64,000 nt of DNA from Hoylesella shahii DSM 15611 = JCM 12083 (GCF_000613445.1 NZ_BAIZ01000001.1:62001-126000), one strand, 5' to 3'; shown: positions 1 to 10,645, counted from the first letter of the stretch. The notes: generated by a model not told the origin, from the letters alone. Numbers and translations are program-made.

Positions 1-849
1 GAAGGACGCGTTGCCCCCGTATTCTTTGGTAGTGCCTTAAACAACTTTGGTGTGCAAGAGTTGCTGAATTGTTTCGTTGAAATTGCTCCTAGCCCCAAGC
101 CAACAATGGCCGAGGAGCGCGAAGTGCAACCAACTGAACCCAAGTTTACTGGTTTTATCTTCAAGATAACAGCAAACATCGACCCCAACCACCGCTCGTG
201 TATCGCATTTTGTAAGATATGCAGCGGTAAATTTGAGAGAAACCAACCTTACAGACACGTAAGATTGGATAAAACACTGCGCTTCAGCAGTCCTACTCAA
301 TTCATGGCACAACGCAAAAGCACCATAGATGAAGCCTATCCTGGCGACATTATCGGTCTACCCGATAACGGCATCTTCAAAATTGGCGACACGCTTACCG
401 AAGGAGAACTGCTGCACTTCCGCGGATTGCCATCTTTCTCGCCCGAAATGTTCAAATATATCGAAAACGACGACCCAATGAAGGCCAAGCAACTGAATAA
501 AGGTATCGAACAACTAATGGACGAAGGCGTGGCGCAATTGTTTGTGAATCAATTCAACGGACGCAAAATCATTGGCACAGTGGGACAGCTGCAGTTCGAA
601 GTAATCGAATATCGCCTGCAAAATGAATATAACGCCAAGTGTCGTTGGGAACCCGTTCACCTGCATAAAGCCTGCTGGATTGAGTCTGACGACCCCAAAG
701 AGCTAGAGAACTTCAAGAAACGCAAATACCAATATATGGCCAAAGACCGCGAAGGGCGCGATGTATTCTTGGCCGACTCGGGTTATGTACTTAGCATGGC
801 ACAGCAAGATTTCGAACATATCAAATTCCATTTCACAAGCGAATTTTAA
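1..849 (+). CDS. prfC: Peptide chain release factor 3, C-terminal part
   Basis: The reading frame is open from base 1 and enters from outside the window, so only the last 282 residues are present. RF3 is a GTPase that recycles RF1/RF2 from the ribosome after termination. The G domain is missing here; what remains begins at the end of that domain (VAPVFFGSALNNFGVQELL), followed by the domain II barrel and the RF3-specific C-terminal domain, with GTVGQLQFEVIEYRL as the most recognisable block. The protein ends at a TAA, 123 bases before thrS, which has its own promoter-like sequence. The gene is cut by the window edge, not truncated biologically. Confidence 0.95.
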   Translation, partial: EGRVAPVFFGSALNNFGVQELLNCFVEIAPSPKPTMAEEREVQPTEPKFTGFIFKITANIDPNHRSCIAFCKICSGKFERNQPYRHVRLDKTLRFSSPTQFMAQRKSTIDEAYPGDIIGLPDNGIFKIGDTLTEGELLHFRGLPSFSPEMFKYIENDDPMKAKQLNKGIEQLMDEGVAQLFVNQFNGRKIIGTVGQLQFEVIEYRLQNEYNAKCRWEPVHLHKACWIESDDPKELENFKKRKYQYMAKDREGRDVFLADSGYVLSMAQQDFEHIKFHFTSEF

Positions 850-910
850 GTTCCAGCTCTGCGCCAACCACTTTTTAACACACGCCACACGTGGCATATT
901 TAGCCAAACA

Positions 911-943
911 TGTGCGCAATGTAAAAAGAAAATCGTATTTTTG
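911..943 (+). promoter_or_regulatory. Putative thrS promoter
   Basis: TATTTTTG at 936-943 fits the Bacteroidetes -7 element TAnnTTTG. The -33 match is weak (TGTG at 911-914, spacer 21). The thrS start codon lies 30 bases downstream. Confidence 0.5.
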
Positions 944-972
944 CAATCAAATCGACATTAAACAAAAGGTAT

Positions 973-2937
973 ATGATAAAAATAACATTTCCGGATGGCT
1001 CCATCCGCGAGTACGAAAAAGGCATTACCGGCTTAGAAATAGCAAAAAGCATCTCGCCAGCCTTAGCACGCGACGTGCTTTCGATTGGCGTGAACGGAAT
1101 CACAACCGAACTTAATCGCCCCATTAACGAAGACGCCACCATCGAGCTTTACAAATGGGAAGACGAAGAAGGTAAGCACACGTTCTGGCATTCGTCGGCC
1201 CACTTGCTAGCCGAAGCACTGCAAGCGCTCTACCCTGGCATACAGTTCGGTTTCGGTCCTGCCGTAGAAAATGGTTTCTTCTACGACGTAATGACCAAAG
1301 ACGGAACACCTATCAGTGAGAATGATTTCCCCAAAATAGAAGAGAAAATGCGCGAATTTGCCAAAAGAGACGAGGCTATTGTGCGCAGAGAAGTTTCGAA
1401 AGCCGATGCCCTAAAAGAGTTTAAGGCCGACGGACAAGAATACAAGTGCGAGCATATCGACCTTGATTTGGAAGATGGTACCATCTCTACCTATTCGCAA
1501 GGTGAGTTTACCGACCTATGCCGAGGCCCTCACCTCACCTCAACTGGTGCCATCAAGGCAGTTAAACTAACTAGCGTTGCAGGTGCATTCTGGCGTGGTG
1601 ATGCAGAGAAAGACCAGCTCACACGCATCTACGGCATCACATTCCCGAAGAAAAAGATGCTCGATGAGTATCTCGTTATGCTTGAAGAAGCTAAGAAACG
1701 CGACCACCGCAAGATTGGAAAAGAAATGGAACTCTTTATGTTCTCTGAACGAGTGGGTAAAGGTTTGCCTATCTGGCTACCCAAAGGCACAGAACTTCGC
1801 CTGCGTCTTCAAGACATGTTGCGCAAGATACAGAAGCGTTACGGTTATCAAGAAGTTATTACACCGCACATCGGCAGCAAAAATCTCTACGTAACTTCGG
1901 GGCACTATGCACACTATGGAAAGGATTCGTTCCAACCCATACACACACCCGAAGAAGACGAAGAGTACATGTTGAAACCCATGAACTGCCCCCACCACTG
2001 TGAGGTGTTTGCGTGGAAACCTCGTTCTTATAAAGACTTACCACTGCGTATTGCAGAATTTGGCACTGTTTATCGCTATGAAAAGAGTGGCGAATTACAC
2101 GGTCTAACACGTGTTCGCTCGTTTACACAAGACGATGCACATATTTTCTGCCGTCCCGAACAAGTAAAAAACGAGTTCCTACGCGTAATGGACATCATCC
2201 AAGCTGTATTCAAAATATTCCAATTCGAAAACTTTGAAGCTCAAATTAGCTTGCGCGATCCCAAGAATACGACCAAGTATATCGGTTCGGATGAAGTGTG
2301 GGAAGAAAGCGAACAGGCTATTATCGATGCCTGCAAAGAAAAAGGACTCGACGCAAAGATAGAATATGGAGAAGCAGCTTTCTATGGACCAAAGCTCGAC
2401 TTCATGGTGAAAGATGCTATCGGACGCCGTTGGCAGTTGGGAACAATTCAGGTAGACTATAACCTACCCGAACGTTTTAAACTGGAATATACTGCCGAAG
2501 ATAACACGAAGAAGACACCAGTGATGGTTCACCGCGCACCTTTTGGCTCGATGGAACGCTTTACTGCAGTGCTTATAGAACACACCGCAGGACACTTCCC
2601 CTTATGGCTCATCCCCGACCAAGTGGCTATTCTGCCCATCTCAGAGAAGTATAACGACTACGCTCAGCGTGTGGCAAAATACTTAGACAGCGTTGGTGTT
2701 CGCGCTACACTAGACATGCGCAACGAAAAAATTGGCCGTAAAATTCGCGACAACGAAATTAAGCGCGTTCCCTACATGATTGTCGTTGGCGAAAAAGAAG
2801 CCGCCGAGGGACTTGTTTCGATGAGAAAGCAAGGCGGTGGCGAACAAGCTACCATGACAATGGAAGAGTTTGCACAACGTATTAACGATGAAGTGGCTAG
2901 TCAACTAGCTGCTACAGACATCCACCCAGAGGATTAA
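973..2937 (+). CDS. thrS: Threonine--tRNA ligase
   Basis: Charges tRNA-Thr with threonine in the cytoplasm. The 654-residue length is normal for full-length ThrRS. Domain order is TGS (residues 1-62), the second additional (editing) domain with its zinc ligands starting at HSSAH (73-77), the class II catalytic core with [14 protein letters not shown] and the [11 protein letters not shown] block, and a C-terminal anticodon-binding domain ([14 protein letters not shown] onward). The ATG at 973 sits just below a promoter-like element, and a strong hairpin terminator follows the stop, so the gene is probably monocistronic. Apparently intact. Confidence 0.97.
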   Translation: MIKITFPDGSIREYEKGITGLEIAKSISPALARDVLSIGVNGITTELNRPINEDATIELYKWEDEEGKHTFWHSSAHLLAEALQALYPGIQFGFGPAVENGFFYDVMTKDGTPISENDFPKIEEKMREFAKRDEAIVRREVSKADALKEFKADGQEYKCEHIDLDLEDGTISTYSQGEFTDLCRGPHLTSTGAIKAVKLTSVAGAFWRGDAEKDQLTRIYGITFPKKKMLDEYLVMLEEAKKRDHRKIGKEMELFMFSERVGKGLPIWLPKGTELRLRLQDMLRKIQKRYGYQEVITPHIGSKNLYVTSGHYAHYGKDSFQPIHTPEEDEEYMLKPMNCPHHCEVFAWKPRSYKDLPLRIAEFGTVYRYEKSGELHGLTRVRSFTQDDAHIFCRPEQVKNEFLRVMDIIQAVFKIFQFENFEAQISLRDPKNTTKYIGSDEVWEESEQAIIDACKEKGLDAKIEYGEAAFYGPKLDFMVKDAIGRRWQLGTIQVDYNLPERFKLEYTAEDNTKKTPVMVHRAPFGSMERFTAVLIEHTAGHFPLWLIPDQVAILPISEKYNDYAQRVAKYLDSVGVRATLDMRNEKIGRKIRDNEIKRVPYMIVVGEKEAAEGLVSMRKQGGGEQATMTMEEFAQRINDEVASQLAATDIHPED

Positions 2938-2953
2938 TAGCAAACGAGAAATC

Positions 2954-3006
2954 TTTTTTGCCAGCGTAAACACCAAACAAAAGGCTGTTTACGCTGGCAT
3001 TTTATA
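2954..3006 (+). terminator. Intrinsic terminator after thrS
   Basis: Perfect 12-bp inverted repeat, GCCAGCGTAAAC at 2960-2971 and its complement at 2987-2998, 15-base loop, followed by ATTTTAT. Confidence 0.85.
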
Positions 3007-3240
3007 AAAGGCTCTTTCTAAATTAGCAAGGAAAGCATCTGGTTTTTGAACATGATTTCCACAAACTTGTGCAAAATATGCACTTGTTTATTAACAAATA
3101 ACAAGATAACACAAGCTTTATTTTCGTACAAAAAGTGCATTTACTTAACAACTGTTCGACTATTATCAAGAAAAATAGAACAAAGACACGCTTAATTATG
3201 TATAAAATAAGGCGTATGTATAAAATAATCAAGGAATTAT

Positions 3241-3271
3241 TTTGCCTTTTGCTCGAAAAATCGTACTTTTG
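3241..3271 (+). promoter_or_regulatory. infC operon promoter
   Basis: TTTG at 3241-3244, 19-base spacer, TACTTTTG at 3264-3271. This is a near-perfect Bacteroidetes primary-sigma promoter ahead of infC-rpmI-rplT. The gap between thrS and this promoter (about 3007-3240) is AT-rich and shows no gene. Confidence 0.75.
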
Positions 3272-3296
3272 CAGCCGCTTATCATAATATTGTTGA

Positions 3297-3974
3297 ATGA
3301 AGAATGAAAGAATAAAGAACCAGTATCGCATAAACGAGCAGATACGCGCGAAGGAAGTACGCATCGTAAACGAAGGCGGCTCCTCTGTTATGCCCACCCG
3401 TCAAGCACTCGATATGGCAAGAAGCCAAGGGGTGGACTTGGTAGAAATATCTCCTAACGCACAACCTCCCGTTTGTCGCATCATTGACTATTCAAAGTTC
3501 CTCTATCAGCAAAAGAAGCATGCTAAGGAAATGAAGGCAAAGCAAGTGAAGGTAGAAGTGAAAGAAATAAGATTTGGACCTCAAACCGATGAACACGACT
3601 ACAACTTCAAACTTAAGCACGCAAAAGAATTTTTGGATGCTGGCAACAAAGTTAGAGCTTACGTTTTCTTCCGTGGCCGCTCAATTCTCTTCAAAGAACA
3701 AGGCGAAGTGCTACTTCTGCGTTTTGCGAACGACTTAGAAGAATATGGTAAAGTGGAACAGATGCCTGCTCTAGAGGGTAAAAAAATGTTCCTATACATT
3801 GCTCCTAAAAAAGCTGGTGCAGTAAAGAAGAGCCAACAAAAAATGGACCGCGAAAGACGCGAAAGCGAAATGCAGAACGCAGAAGCTGAGACAGAAACTG
3901 CAAACACCGATAACGGTCTGTTCGCCAACGCGAAGAATGGTGAAGATGTGCTCAAAAAACTCCAAGCAGAATAA
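3297..3974 (+). CDS. infC: Translation initiation factor IF-3
   Basis: IF-3 binds the 30S subunit, prevents early 50S joining and checks the start codon. At 225 residues it is longer than the roughly 180 of E. coli because of a charged, Lys/Glu-rich C-terminal tail (after about residue 180) that is usual in Bacteroidetes. The N-terminal domain ([16 protein letters not shown]) and C-terminal domain ([32 protein letters not shown]) are both clear. It starts with an ordinary ATG instead of the rare AUU used by enterobacteria, so the classical AUU-based autoregulation is not evident. First gene of the conserved infC-rpmI-rplT operon. Confidence 0.95.
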   Translation: MKNERIKNQYRINEQIRAKEVRIVNEGGSSVMPTRQALDMARSQGVDLVEISPNAQPPVCRIIDYSKFLYQQKKHAKEMKAKQVKVEVKEIRFGPQTDEHDYNFKLKHAKEFLDAGNKVRAYVFFRGRSILFKEQGEVLLLRFANDLEEYGKVEQMPALEGKKMFLYIAPKKAGAVKKSQQKMDRERRESEMQNAEAETETANTDNGLFANAKNGEDVLKKLQAE

Positions 3975-4077
3975 TCCATAGCTTGTAGAAGCAGCAACAA
4001 TAAAGACAAGAACGAGGTGCGTAACGCCGGGTATATGCGTTGCCACCATATATAAATAACAAATAAACAACAAAAAA

Positions 4078-4275
4078 ATGCCAAAAGTAAAGACAAACTC
4101 CGGTGCAAAAAAGAGATTTCGTTTCACCGGTACGGGTAAGATTAAAAGAAAACATGCTTACCACAGTCACATCTTGACTAAGAAAACAAAGAAGCAAAAG
4201 AGAAACTTGGTACACTCAACGCTAGTTGATCGTACGGACATGAAGCAGGTACGCGACTTGCTTTGCTTGCGTTAA
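4078..4275 (+). CDS. rpmI: 50S ribosomal protein L35
   Basis: Small basic ribosomal protein, 65 residues, the normal length. It starts [14 protein letters not shown] and has the [10 protein letters not shown] block typical of bL35. It lies 103 bases after infC and 35 bases before rplT in the same orientation, which is the standard operon order. A structural component of the large subunit. Confidence 0.96.
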   Translation: MPKVKTNSGAKKRFRFTGTGKIKRKHAYHSHILTKKTKKQKRNLVHSTLVDRTDMKQVRDLLCLR

Positions 4276-4310
4276 ACATTAGTCAAACATTTTTAAGTTA
4301 AGAAGAAAGT

Positions 4311-4655
4311 ATGCCAAGATCAGTCAATCATGTTGCTTCTAAAGCAAAAAGAACTAGAATTTTAAAGCTTACAAAAGGCTACTATGGTGCCAGAAAGAAT
4401 GTTTGGACTGTAGCTAAAAACACCTGGGAAAAAGGTCTTACCTACGCCTACCGCGACCGTCGCAACAAGAAACGTACATTCCGCGCTCTGTGGATTCAAC
4501 GTATTAACGCTGCCGCTCGCCTAGAAAACATGACCTATTCTACTCTCATGGGTGCATTGCACAAAGCAGGTATCGAAATAAACCGTAAGGTTCTTGCCGA
4601 CCTCGCCGTTAACAACCCCCAAGCTTTCAAAGCTATTGTAGACAAAGTGAAGTAA
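4311..4655 (+). CDS. rplT: 50S ribosomal protein L20
   Basis: bL20, 114 residues, needed early in 50S assembly and binding 23S rRNA. Family signatures include [29 protein letters not shown] and [13 protein letters not shown]. Last gene of the infC operon and followed by a strong terminator. In other bacteria L20 represses its own operon; no obvious L20-binding mimic was identified here by eye. Confidence 0.96.
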   Translation: MPRSVNHVASKAKRTRILKLTKGYYGARKNVWTVAKNTWEKGLTYAYRDRRNKKRTFRALWIQRINAAARLENMTYSTLMGALHKAGIEINRKVLADLAVNNPQAFKAIVDKVK

Positions 4656-4672
4656 ATATCACACACAATAAG

Positions 4673-4707
4673 AAAAGAGGACACATAAGCATGTGTCCTC
4701 TTTTTTT
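4673..4707 (+). terminator. Terminator of the infC-rpmI-rplT operon
   Basis: Perfect 11-bp stem (AGAGGACACAT at 4676-4686 and its complement at 4691-4701), AAGC loop, then an uninterrupted T run. One of the clearest terminators in the window. Confidence 0.92.
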
Positions 4708-4825
4708 ATCCTATTCAACTTAAAGGGAGTCCTATCCCACAATCATTAAAATCGTTTATATTTTCCAAATATTTATCCAATGCATACACTATTTGTTGCA
4801 TTGAAGTTGAAAAATAGCTTACACA

Positions 4826-4857
4826 GTTGAGTATTAGGAAGATATTTTGTATTTTTG
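4826..4857 (+). promoter_or_regulatory. Promoter of the LacI-type regulator
   Basis: GTTG at 4826-4829, 20-base spacer, TATTTTTG at 4850-4857. The likely start codon is 22 bases downstream. Confidence 0.65.
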
Positions 4858-4878
4858 CCCCCGATTACAACATATCAC

Positions 4879-5941
4879 ATGAGCAGCAAAATAAGGATTA
4901 AGGATATCGCAGAGATGGCAGGCGTGTCGGTTGGAACCGTTGACAGAGTACTTCATAACCGCCCTAACATATCGAAATTTGCCAGAGAAAAGGTGGAAAA
5001 GGTATTGGAAAGCATTAATTATCAACAATATGTATGCCAGTGCCTTAGCCTACAACAAGTCGTACACGTTTTATCTCGTCGTTCCCCAACACGAGTCGGA
5101 AGCCTATTGGGAAGAAATTGAAGAGGGAGCATTAAAAGCTGCTGAGGTTAGACGCGACTTCTACGTTAATGTTGAGATTATATATTACGACCGTTTTAAT
5201 TCTGAAACTTTCGTAAAACAGGTGAACCATTGCCTAGAACTCAATCCCGACGGCGTTATTGTGGTGCCGTCTCAACTAGATGTAACACGCACTTTCACTG
5301 ATAAATTGCACGAACGCAACATCCCATTTGTGATGCTCGATTCGTACATGCCCGATCTTCAGCCTCTCTCTTTCTATGGTCAAGATTCCCTAGCCAGTGG
5401 ATATTTCGCCGCTAAAATGCTCATGATGATTGCCAACAACGAGAAAGAAATATTGATTGTAAAGCAAACCAAAGACGGCAAAGTGGTTAGTAAACAGCAA
5501 GAGAACCGCGAAATGGGTTTTAAGACATACATGAACGACCATTTCCCCCATATCAAAATCACCGACGTGAATCTGCCACTTGAGACTGGTAAGCATCGTT
5601 ATGCCGACATCCTTGAAGAGTTCTTTACCCAAAACCCACAAGTGCACCATTGCATCACATTCAATTCTAAAGCGCACATCGTGGGGAATTTTTTACTACA
5701 AACCAACAGACGTAACGTGCAGATAATGGGCTACGACATGGTGGGCAAGAACGCGGAGTGCCTTAAACAAGGAAGCATCTCATTTCTTATTGCTCAACAC
5801 GCTTACATGCAGGGTTATGCTTGCGTAGACACATTGTTCCAAGCCATCGTTTTAAAAAAGAAAGTAAGCCCCATTAACTACATGCCCATAGAGCTTCTTA
5901 CAAAAGAGAACGTGGAGTTTTATCGCCGAACACAACTCTAA
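4879..5941 (+). CDS. LacI-family transcriptional regulator (frameshifted)
   Basis: A DNA-binding regulator of the LacI/GalR class. Residues 1-50 from the ATG at 4879 form the helix-turn-helix and hinge (IRIKDIAEMAGVSVGTVDRV). A periplasmic-binding-protein-like sensor domain follows (SYTFYLVVPQHESEAYW to the stop at 5941). The two parts are in different frames: the HTH frame must shift near 5023-5032 (TATCAACAATATG), where homologues usually read -INYQPNMYASALA-. Two missing bases, for example CCC read as C, would restore it. The ligand is not predictable, but the C-terminal type occurs in carbohydrate regulators. The neighbouring antiporter is 365 bases downstream after a hairpin, so no target is implied. 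Either a sequencing error or a recent knock-out. Confidence 0.8.
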
Positions 5942-6306
5942 CATTGCCATTCGGCGTAACAGATATGACATTCTAAACTATGTGCCCACACTTCTCATCA
6001 CATTCGTGGCAGAAGTGGACATTGTATGGCATGCCAACGATACAGATTAAAGGCCTCTTGCCTTCTATCGTGCCCAAACAGTATGCTACCAACAGGTACG
6101 CTCAACTACCGTAACTAGCATAACGACAAACGGCAAGCACAACCAACACACCAACAAAGGGTAGGATTCCCCAACCCCAACACCCTTTGTATTTTCACTT
6201 AGCTGTGGCAGAACGCCATCGAGCCAAACGCCACATACTTACAACAGGATAACAAAATAATAAGAGACGTGCGCCAATGCCGTCACTTCAAACTTAACAA
6301 CAGCAC
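5942..6306. other. Intergenic gap, no gene seen
   Basis: 365 bases between the LacI-type regulator and the antiporter. The only clear structure is a terminator-like hairpin, ACAAAGGGT at 6154-6162 pairing with ACCCTTTGT at 6182-6190, followed by ATTTT. Confidence 0.6.
6154..6195 (+). terminator. Putative terminator after the LacI-type gene
   Basis: 9-bp perfect stem (6154-6162 with 6182-6190), 19-base loop and a short T-rich tail. Confidence 0.6.
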
Positions 6307-7596
6307 ATGCACCATATCTCAAACAAGAAAGGACTATTAGCTTTAAGTCCGCTAATCGTCTTTATTGTGATGTATCTCGTCACTTCTATTATAGCGGGCG
6401 ACTTCAAAAAGATACCCATAACCGTGGCTTTCATGATTTCAAGTATGTATGCCATCGCCACATCCACAGGCAAGCCCCTAGTTGAACGCATCAATGTATT
6501 TAGCAAAGGGGCTAGCACCAGCAACATGATGCTTATGCTGTGGATATTCGTTTTGGCTGGAGCTTTTGCCAATTCGGCCAAACAAATGGGTAGCATCGAC
6601 GCCATGGTGGGCTTCACGCTCAACGCGCTACCAAGCATTTTGTTGCTGCCAGGCATCTTCCTTGCAGCTTGTCTCATATCTCTTTCCATAGGAACCAGCG
6701 TTGGAACCATCGTTGCCCTCATACCCATTGCCGTGGGCATAGCCCAAAACACAGGTATCAGTCTTCCGTTAATGACAGGAATAGTGGTGGGCGGCTCGTT
6801 TTTTGGCGACAACCTTTCGTTTATTTCCGACACCACCGTAGCCGCAACCAACACACAAGGCTGCCGAATGAAAGACAAGTTCTTGGTTAACATCTACATC
6901 GTTATGCCTGCTGCCTTAGCCATTTTGGGCATATACACCTTCATAGGCTTTGGTATCGAAAGTTCGCACAGTCTGCCTTCCATTCAATATCTCAACATCT
7001 TGCCCTACGTTGTAGTTATTGCTATGGCTGTTTTTGGCATGAACGTGATGGCTGTGCTAACTCTTGGCCTAGCCATGACCGGCATCATTGGCATTTGGAA
7101 TGGGGCTTACGACCTCTTTGGTTGGTTTCAGTCTATGGGCCAAGGTATTGTTGGCATGGGCGAACTCATCATCATAACCATGCTAGCAGGAGGCCTGCTC
7201 GAGATTATCCGTATGAATGGTGGAGTGGATTATGTTATCAGTAAACTCACAGCCCGCATCAATGGCAAACGAGGAGCAGAAGGAACCATCGCCCTACTCG
7301 TTGCTTTGGTAGACCTTTGCACGGCTAACAACACTGTGGCCATACTCACTGTAGGAGGAATAGCCAAAGACATCTCTCAACGTTATGGCGTTGATAGTCG
7401 CAAAAGTGCGAGCATTCTCGACACAATATCATGCTGCATTCAAGGCATAATACCCTACGGCGCACAACTATTAATGGCCGCAGGACTGGCTCAAATCAAT
7501 CCAGCACACATTGTTCCCTATCTTTATTATCCCTTTGCCATTGGTATTGTAACCATTCTGGCCATTTTTTTCAGATACCCAAAGAAGTATAGCTAA
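6307..7596 (+). CDS. NhaC-type Na+/H+ antiporter family protein
   Basis: Inner-membrane ion antiporter of the NhaC/IT superfamily, 429 residues and about ten hydrophobic segments. The motif GGSFFGDNLSFISDTTVAA (about residues 161-179) is diagnostic of this family and lines the transport path; a second half-repeat follows (TMLAGGLLEIIRMNGGVDYV). These proteins exchange Na+ for protons, and some relatives couple to organic acids or amino acids, so the exact substrate is inferred only. It is 5 bases upstream of the next gene, suggesting co-transcription. Reading frame intact. Confidence 0.85.
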   Translation: MHHISNKKGLLALSPLIVFIVMYLVTSIIAGDFKKIPITVAFMISSMYAIATSTGKPLVERINVFSKGASTSNMMLMLWIFVLAGAFANSAKQMGSIDAMVGFTLNALPSILLLPGIFLAACLISLSIGTSVGTIVALIPIAVGIAQNTGISLPLMTGIVVGGSFFGDNLSFISDTTVAATNTQGCRMKDKFLVNIYIVMPAALAILGIYTFIGFGIESSHSLPSIQYLNILPYVVVIAMAVFGMNVMAVLTLGLAMTGIIGIWNGAYDLFGWFQSMGQGIVGMGELIIITMLAGGLLEIIRMNGGVDYVISKLTARINGKRGAEGTIALLVALVDLCTANNTVAILTVGGIAKDISQRYGVDSRKSASILDTISCCIQGIIPYGAQLLMAAGLAQINPAHIVPYLYYPFAIGIVTILAIFFRYPKKYS

Positions 7597-7601
7597 CTAA
7601 A

Positions 7602-8408
7602 ATGGACGTTATCAAGAGAAACTTTTTCGCACTCTTAAAAGCTGGTGCTTTCGGCGAGACACATAGCGTTGAACCCATGTCGGCCCATAAATGGCGTAAG
7701 CTATTTGCCGTGATGGGGGTTCACGAGGTTGTGCCTTATGCTTGGGCAGGATACAACAAACAACAATTACCTTTCGTGCAACATGTTCCGAAGAACATTA
7801 TCCACGACCTTCGCAACTGTCAGCACGCTGTTTCTACGCACAAATACGAAAGCGCCCAACTCTCAAACGGCTTACTTAACAAGCGCCTCAACAACATCCG
7901 ACACAACGAGCCGCACGCCATCGACACTTCAACAGAAACTGTACATGTGCTAAACATCATCGTTCACAACATTGAAACAATGCTCAATAAGGGCGTGGTG
8001 TTAAGAGGAATTGTGGACTTGGGCATCTACCTCCGCACAATGGGCCATAAAATAGACTTTATTAAACTTGAAAACTGGCTCACTAAACTGCATGTCGAAA
8101 CATTAGCACAGTTTCAGGGGAGCATTCTTATTCAACTTTTGGGCTTTGATACAGACGAAGTGCCCTTCACTCGGCGCGTGATGACCGATGCAAAGAGCGT
8201 TACTCTGAAGGCTGTGGAACGCACGGTAAAAGACACGAGCTATAAATGGGACTTTAAACAAAATAAATCGCCCTGGGTGCAGGTTAATTCACAGGCCATA
8301 AAACAAAGTATGCGCCGCAGCTTTCACTATCTTCTGTACGCACCAATAGAGACAATTAGCAATCTTACCTATAAATTTGCAAAAAATCTTTCAGAATTAG
8401 AAGAATAA
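7602..8408 (+). CDS. Hypothetical protein with NTP_transf_5-like C-terminal segment
   Basis: 268 residues, no signal peptide or membrane segment. I do not recognise a complete family. The segment around residues 125-190 (GVVLRGIVDLGIYLRTMGHKIDFIKLENWL, then LLGFDTDEVPF) resembles the C-terminal helical part of the nucleotidyltransferase family found in Bacteroidetes polysaccharide and RiPP loci (NTP_transf_5), but the N-terminal catalytic Asp-containing region is not evident. Possibly a shortened, non-catalytic relative. It starts 5 bases after the antiporter gene and is likely in its operon. Confidence 0.6.
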   Translation: MDVIKRNFFALLKAGAFGETHSVEPMSAHKWRKLFAVMGVHEVVPYAWAGYNKQQLPFVQHVPKNIIHDLRNCQHAVSTHKYESAQLSNGLLNKRLNNIRHNEPHAIDTSTETVHVLNIIVHNIETMLNKGVVLRGIVDLGIYLRTMGHKIDFIKLENWLTKLHVETLAQFQGSILIQLLGFDTDEVPFTRRVMTDAKSVTLKAVERTVKDTSYKWDFKQNKSPWVQVNSQAIKQSMRRSFHYLLYAPIETISNLTYKFAKNLSELEE

Positions 8409-8456
8409 TGAGAAGATAATGTGCGCACTCTGATGACTTTTTGTAACTTTGCATTC

Positions 8457-9151
8457 ATGAAGAAATTACTTATCATTTTAGCGTGCACATTAAGCCCGTT
8501 CTTAGCTAAAGCACAAGACGGCTACTACATACAATGCGAAGACACTTGCAACCACATTCACGGCATAGACATTAGCCACTACCAAGGACAAGTGTTTTGG
8601 GAGGTCATCGGCGAAAATTCTAAGATGGCTTACGTATATATTAAAGCTACTGAAGGAGGCGACCGCATCGACCCTAGATACGAACGCAACATCGAATTGG
8701 CACATCAATATGGCTTAAAGTGGGCTCGTACCACTTTTTTAGGCCTAAAACAAGCCTCAAAAAGCAACTTGATAACTTCATGATGCAATGCAGACCCGCT
8801 GACCAAGACCTCATCCCTATGATTGATGTCGAAACAAAAAGCGGACTGCCTACTCCCGAATTCTGCGACTCGCTTACCAAGTTTATCGCACTTGTAGAAG
8901 AAGCCTATAAACAAAAACCACTAATTTACACCTTTACCAACTTCTACAACGCCCACATGCAAGGCGTGGTAGACGGATATCCATTGATGATTGCCCAATA
9001 CAACGGCATCGAACCCGAACTAAAAGACGGCCGTGACATTACCATGTGGCAATACACTGGAAAGGGAAGAATTAACGGAATTAATGGGCTTGTAGATAAA
9101 AGTAGATTTCTTAATAATCATGGTTTACGCGAAATAAGATTTCACCACTAA
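8457..9151 (+). CDS. Secreted GH25 lysozyme-type muramidase (frameshifted)
   Basis: A peptidoglycan muramidase of glycoside hydrolase family 25. The start at 8457 gives a signal peptide (MKKLLIILACTLSPFLAKAQ). The fold is clear from HGIDISHYQGQVFWEV, AYVYIKATEGGD, the catalytic DxE in IPMIDVETKSG and the closing ITMWQYTGKGRINGI. The frame breaks near 8713-8722: GLKW should read GLK-VGSYHFFRPKTS, which one more A in the run AAAG would restore. TAACTTTG at 8446-8453 is a -7 element nearly touching the start codon, so the mRNA may be almost leaderless. Probably a periplasmic or secreted cell-wall enzyme, intact apart from the indel. Confidence 0.85.
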
Positions 9152-9187
9152 CCAATTATCCCTAATCAAAGATAAAAAAAGAACAAT

Positions 9188-10564
9188 ATGGCAATAATTA
9201 AATGTCCAGAGTGCGGTCGCGAGATTAGTGACAGAGCACAAACTTGTCCCTCGTGTGGAGTAAGAATCGAAAACGAAGTGACAAAATGTACCGTTTGTGG
9301 CGACGTTTATTTTAAAGACCAAGCCGAATGCCCACATTGTCACCATCGCACGGCTAACGACTTGAATACGTATAACGAACATGTAAACAACGACGCGCAC
9401 TCAGCTACTACTGCTTCTATTGGGAATGCCCACGACACATGCACAACACAACAGCCCCAAAACGAGGGTTATACTGCTCCTAACAACATGGACTCTGTTC
9501 AACAGCAACAGAACATGAATTTTCACACGCAAAACGTGCAACCACAACAAGGCCAACAGCCTTATAATACCTACCAAGGGCAAAACGCTGCACAACCCGG
9601 ATACACCACACAACCACAAATGGACGAGGCCAAACAAACGCCTTATGGACAAGTTCCGCCACAGACTCCTCCCCCATCAGCACCACAACAACACAAAAAA
9701 AACGCCACAACAATCGCACTCATCGTGGTTATTGGCTTTTTGATTTTTGGTTTTGGTGCTTATTGGTTCATACACTCCTCTAGCGGTAAAGAACAACAGG
9801 CATACGAATACGCTCTAAACAGCAACGACCCTGCTGTGCTTGAATCGTATCTCAACAACTATAGAGATGCTGATGCCATGCACCGCGAAAAGATAACCCA
9901 GCAGTTGGCACAACTAAAACAGGCCGAATTAGACTGGACCAACTCTGTGGTGAGTGGCTCTAAATCGGCAATGACCGACTTCCTCAACAAGTATCCCAAC
10001 AGTATTCATAAAGCTGAAGCCGAACGTAAGATTGACTCGCTAGACTGGGTGGTGGCTAAAACAGCTAATACTACCGAAGCTTATAACCTCTATATCACTG
10101 AACATCCCAACGGCGACTATATAGACGAGGCCAACAATAGCCTGAATGTGGCCAAAGCTAAGACTGTTACGCCCAAAGAAAAGGAAATGTTAGCCTTGGT
10201 TTTCCGCAGCATGTTCCGTAGTATTAACGACCGCGACGACGAGGCGCTGACCTCTAATTTCAGCGATTTACTTAGCTCGTTCTTGGGTAAGAGCAACGCT
10301 TCCAAAAGTGATGTTATTGCTTTCCTCAACAAGATATACAAGGATGATATTATATCAATGGAGTGGAGAGCCAACAACGATATGAAAATATCTAAACGCG
10401 AAATTGGTATCGACGAGTATGAATACTCTGTTGAATTCTCGGCTAATCAGAAAATACAACGCGAAGACGAGGATAAAGAAACAGATGCCAACTATCGTAT
10501 CAAGGCTAAAGTTAATCCTGATGGTAAAATCACCGAACTTAATATGGTGAAAGTGCTGCAATAA
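9188..10564 (+). CDS. Zinc-ribbon, Gln-rich, single-pass membrane protein
   Basis: 458 residues of unknown function. Residues 1-55 hold paired Cys knuckles (KCPECGREISDRAQTCPSCG and KCTVCGDVYFKDQAECPHCHH), that is, two zinc ribbons. A long low-complexity linker rich in Gln, Asn, Thr and Pro follows (about 60-175), then one membrane helix (TTIALIVVIGFLIFGFGAYWF) and a soluble region with helical repeats ending in a small domain (KVNPDGKITELNMVKVLQ). The N-terminus is probably cytoplasmic and the C-terminal part external. It may be a sensor or scaffold; no catalytic motif is visible. It has its own strong terminator. Confidence 0.8.
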   Translation: MAIIKCPECGREISDRAQTCPSCGVRIENEVTKCTVCGDVYFKDQAECPHCHHRTANDLNTYNEHVNNDAHSATTASIGNAHDTCTTQQPQNEGYTAPNNMDSVQQQQNMNFHTQNVQPQQGQQPYNTYQGQNAAQPGYTTQPQMDEAKQTPYGQVPPQTPPPSAPQQHKKNATTIALIVVIGFLIFGFGAYWFIHSSSGKEQQAYEYALNSNDPAVLESYLNNYRDADAMHREKITQQLAQLKQAELDWTNSVVSGSKSAMTDFLNKYPNSIHKAEAERKIDSLDWVVAKTANTTEAYNLYITEHPNGDYIDEANNSLNVAKAKTVTPKEKEMLALVFRSMFRSINDRDDEALTSNFSDLLSSFLGKSNASKSDVIAFLNKIYKDDIISMEWRANNDMKISKREIGIDEYEYSVEFSANQKIQREDEDKETDANYRIKAKVNPDGKITELNMVKVLQ

Positions 10565-10645
10565 CTTCTATTTGATGGCTTAAATATAGCAAAGCTAAAG
10601 CTATTAAGCACAAGCACAAACCCACACATCCATTTTAAATAATAT

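Noticed and set aside
4879..5941. Programmed ribosomal frameshifting as the explanation for the split LacI-type gene and others
   Set aside because: The breaks lack slippery heptamers with downstream structures, occur in many unrelated genes, and mostly fit a lost base in a homopolymer.
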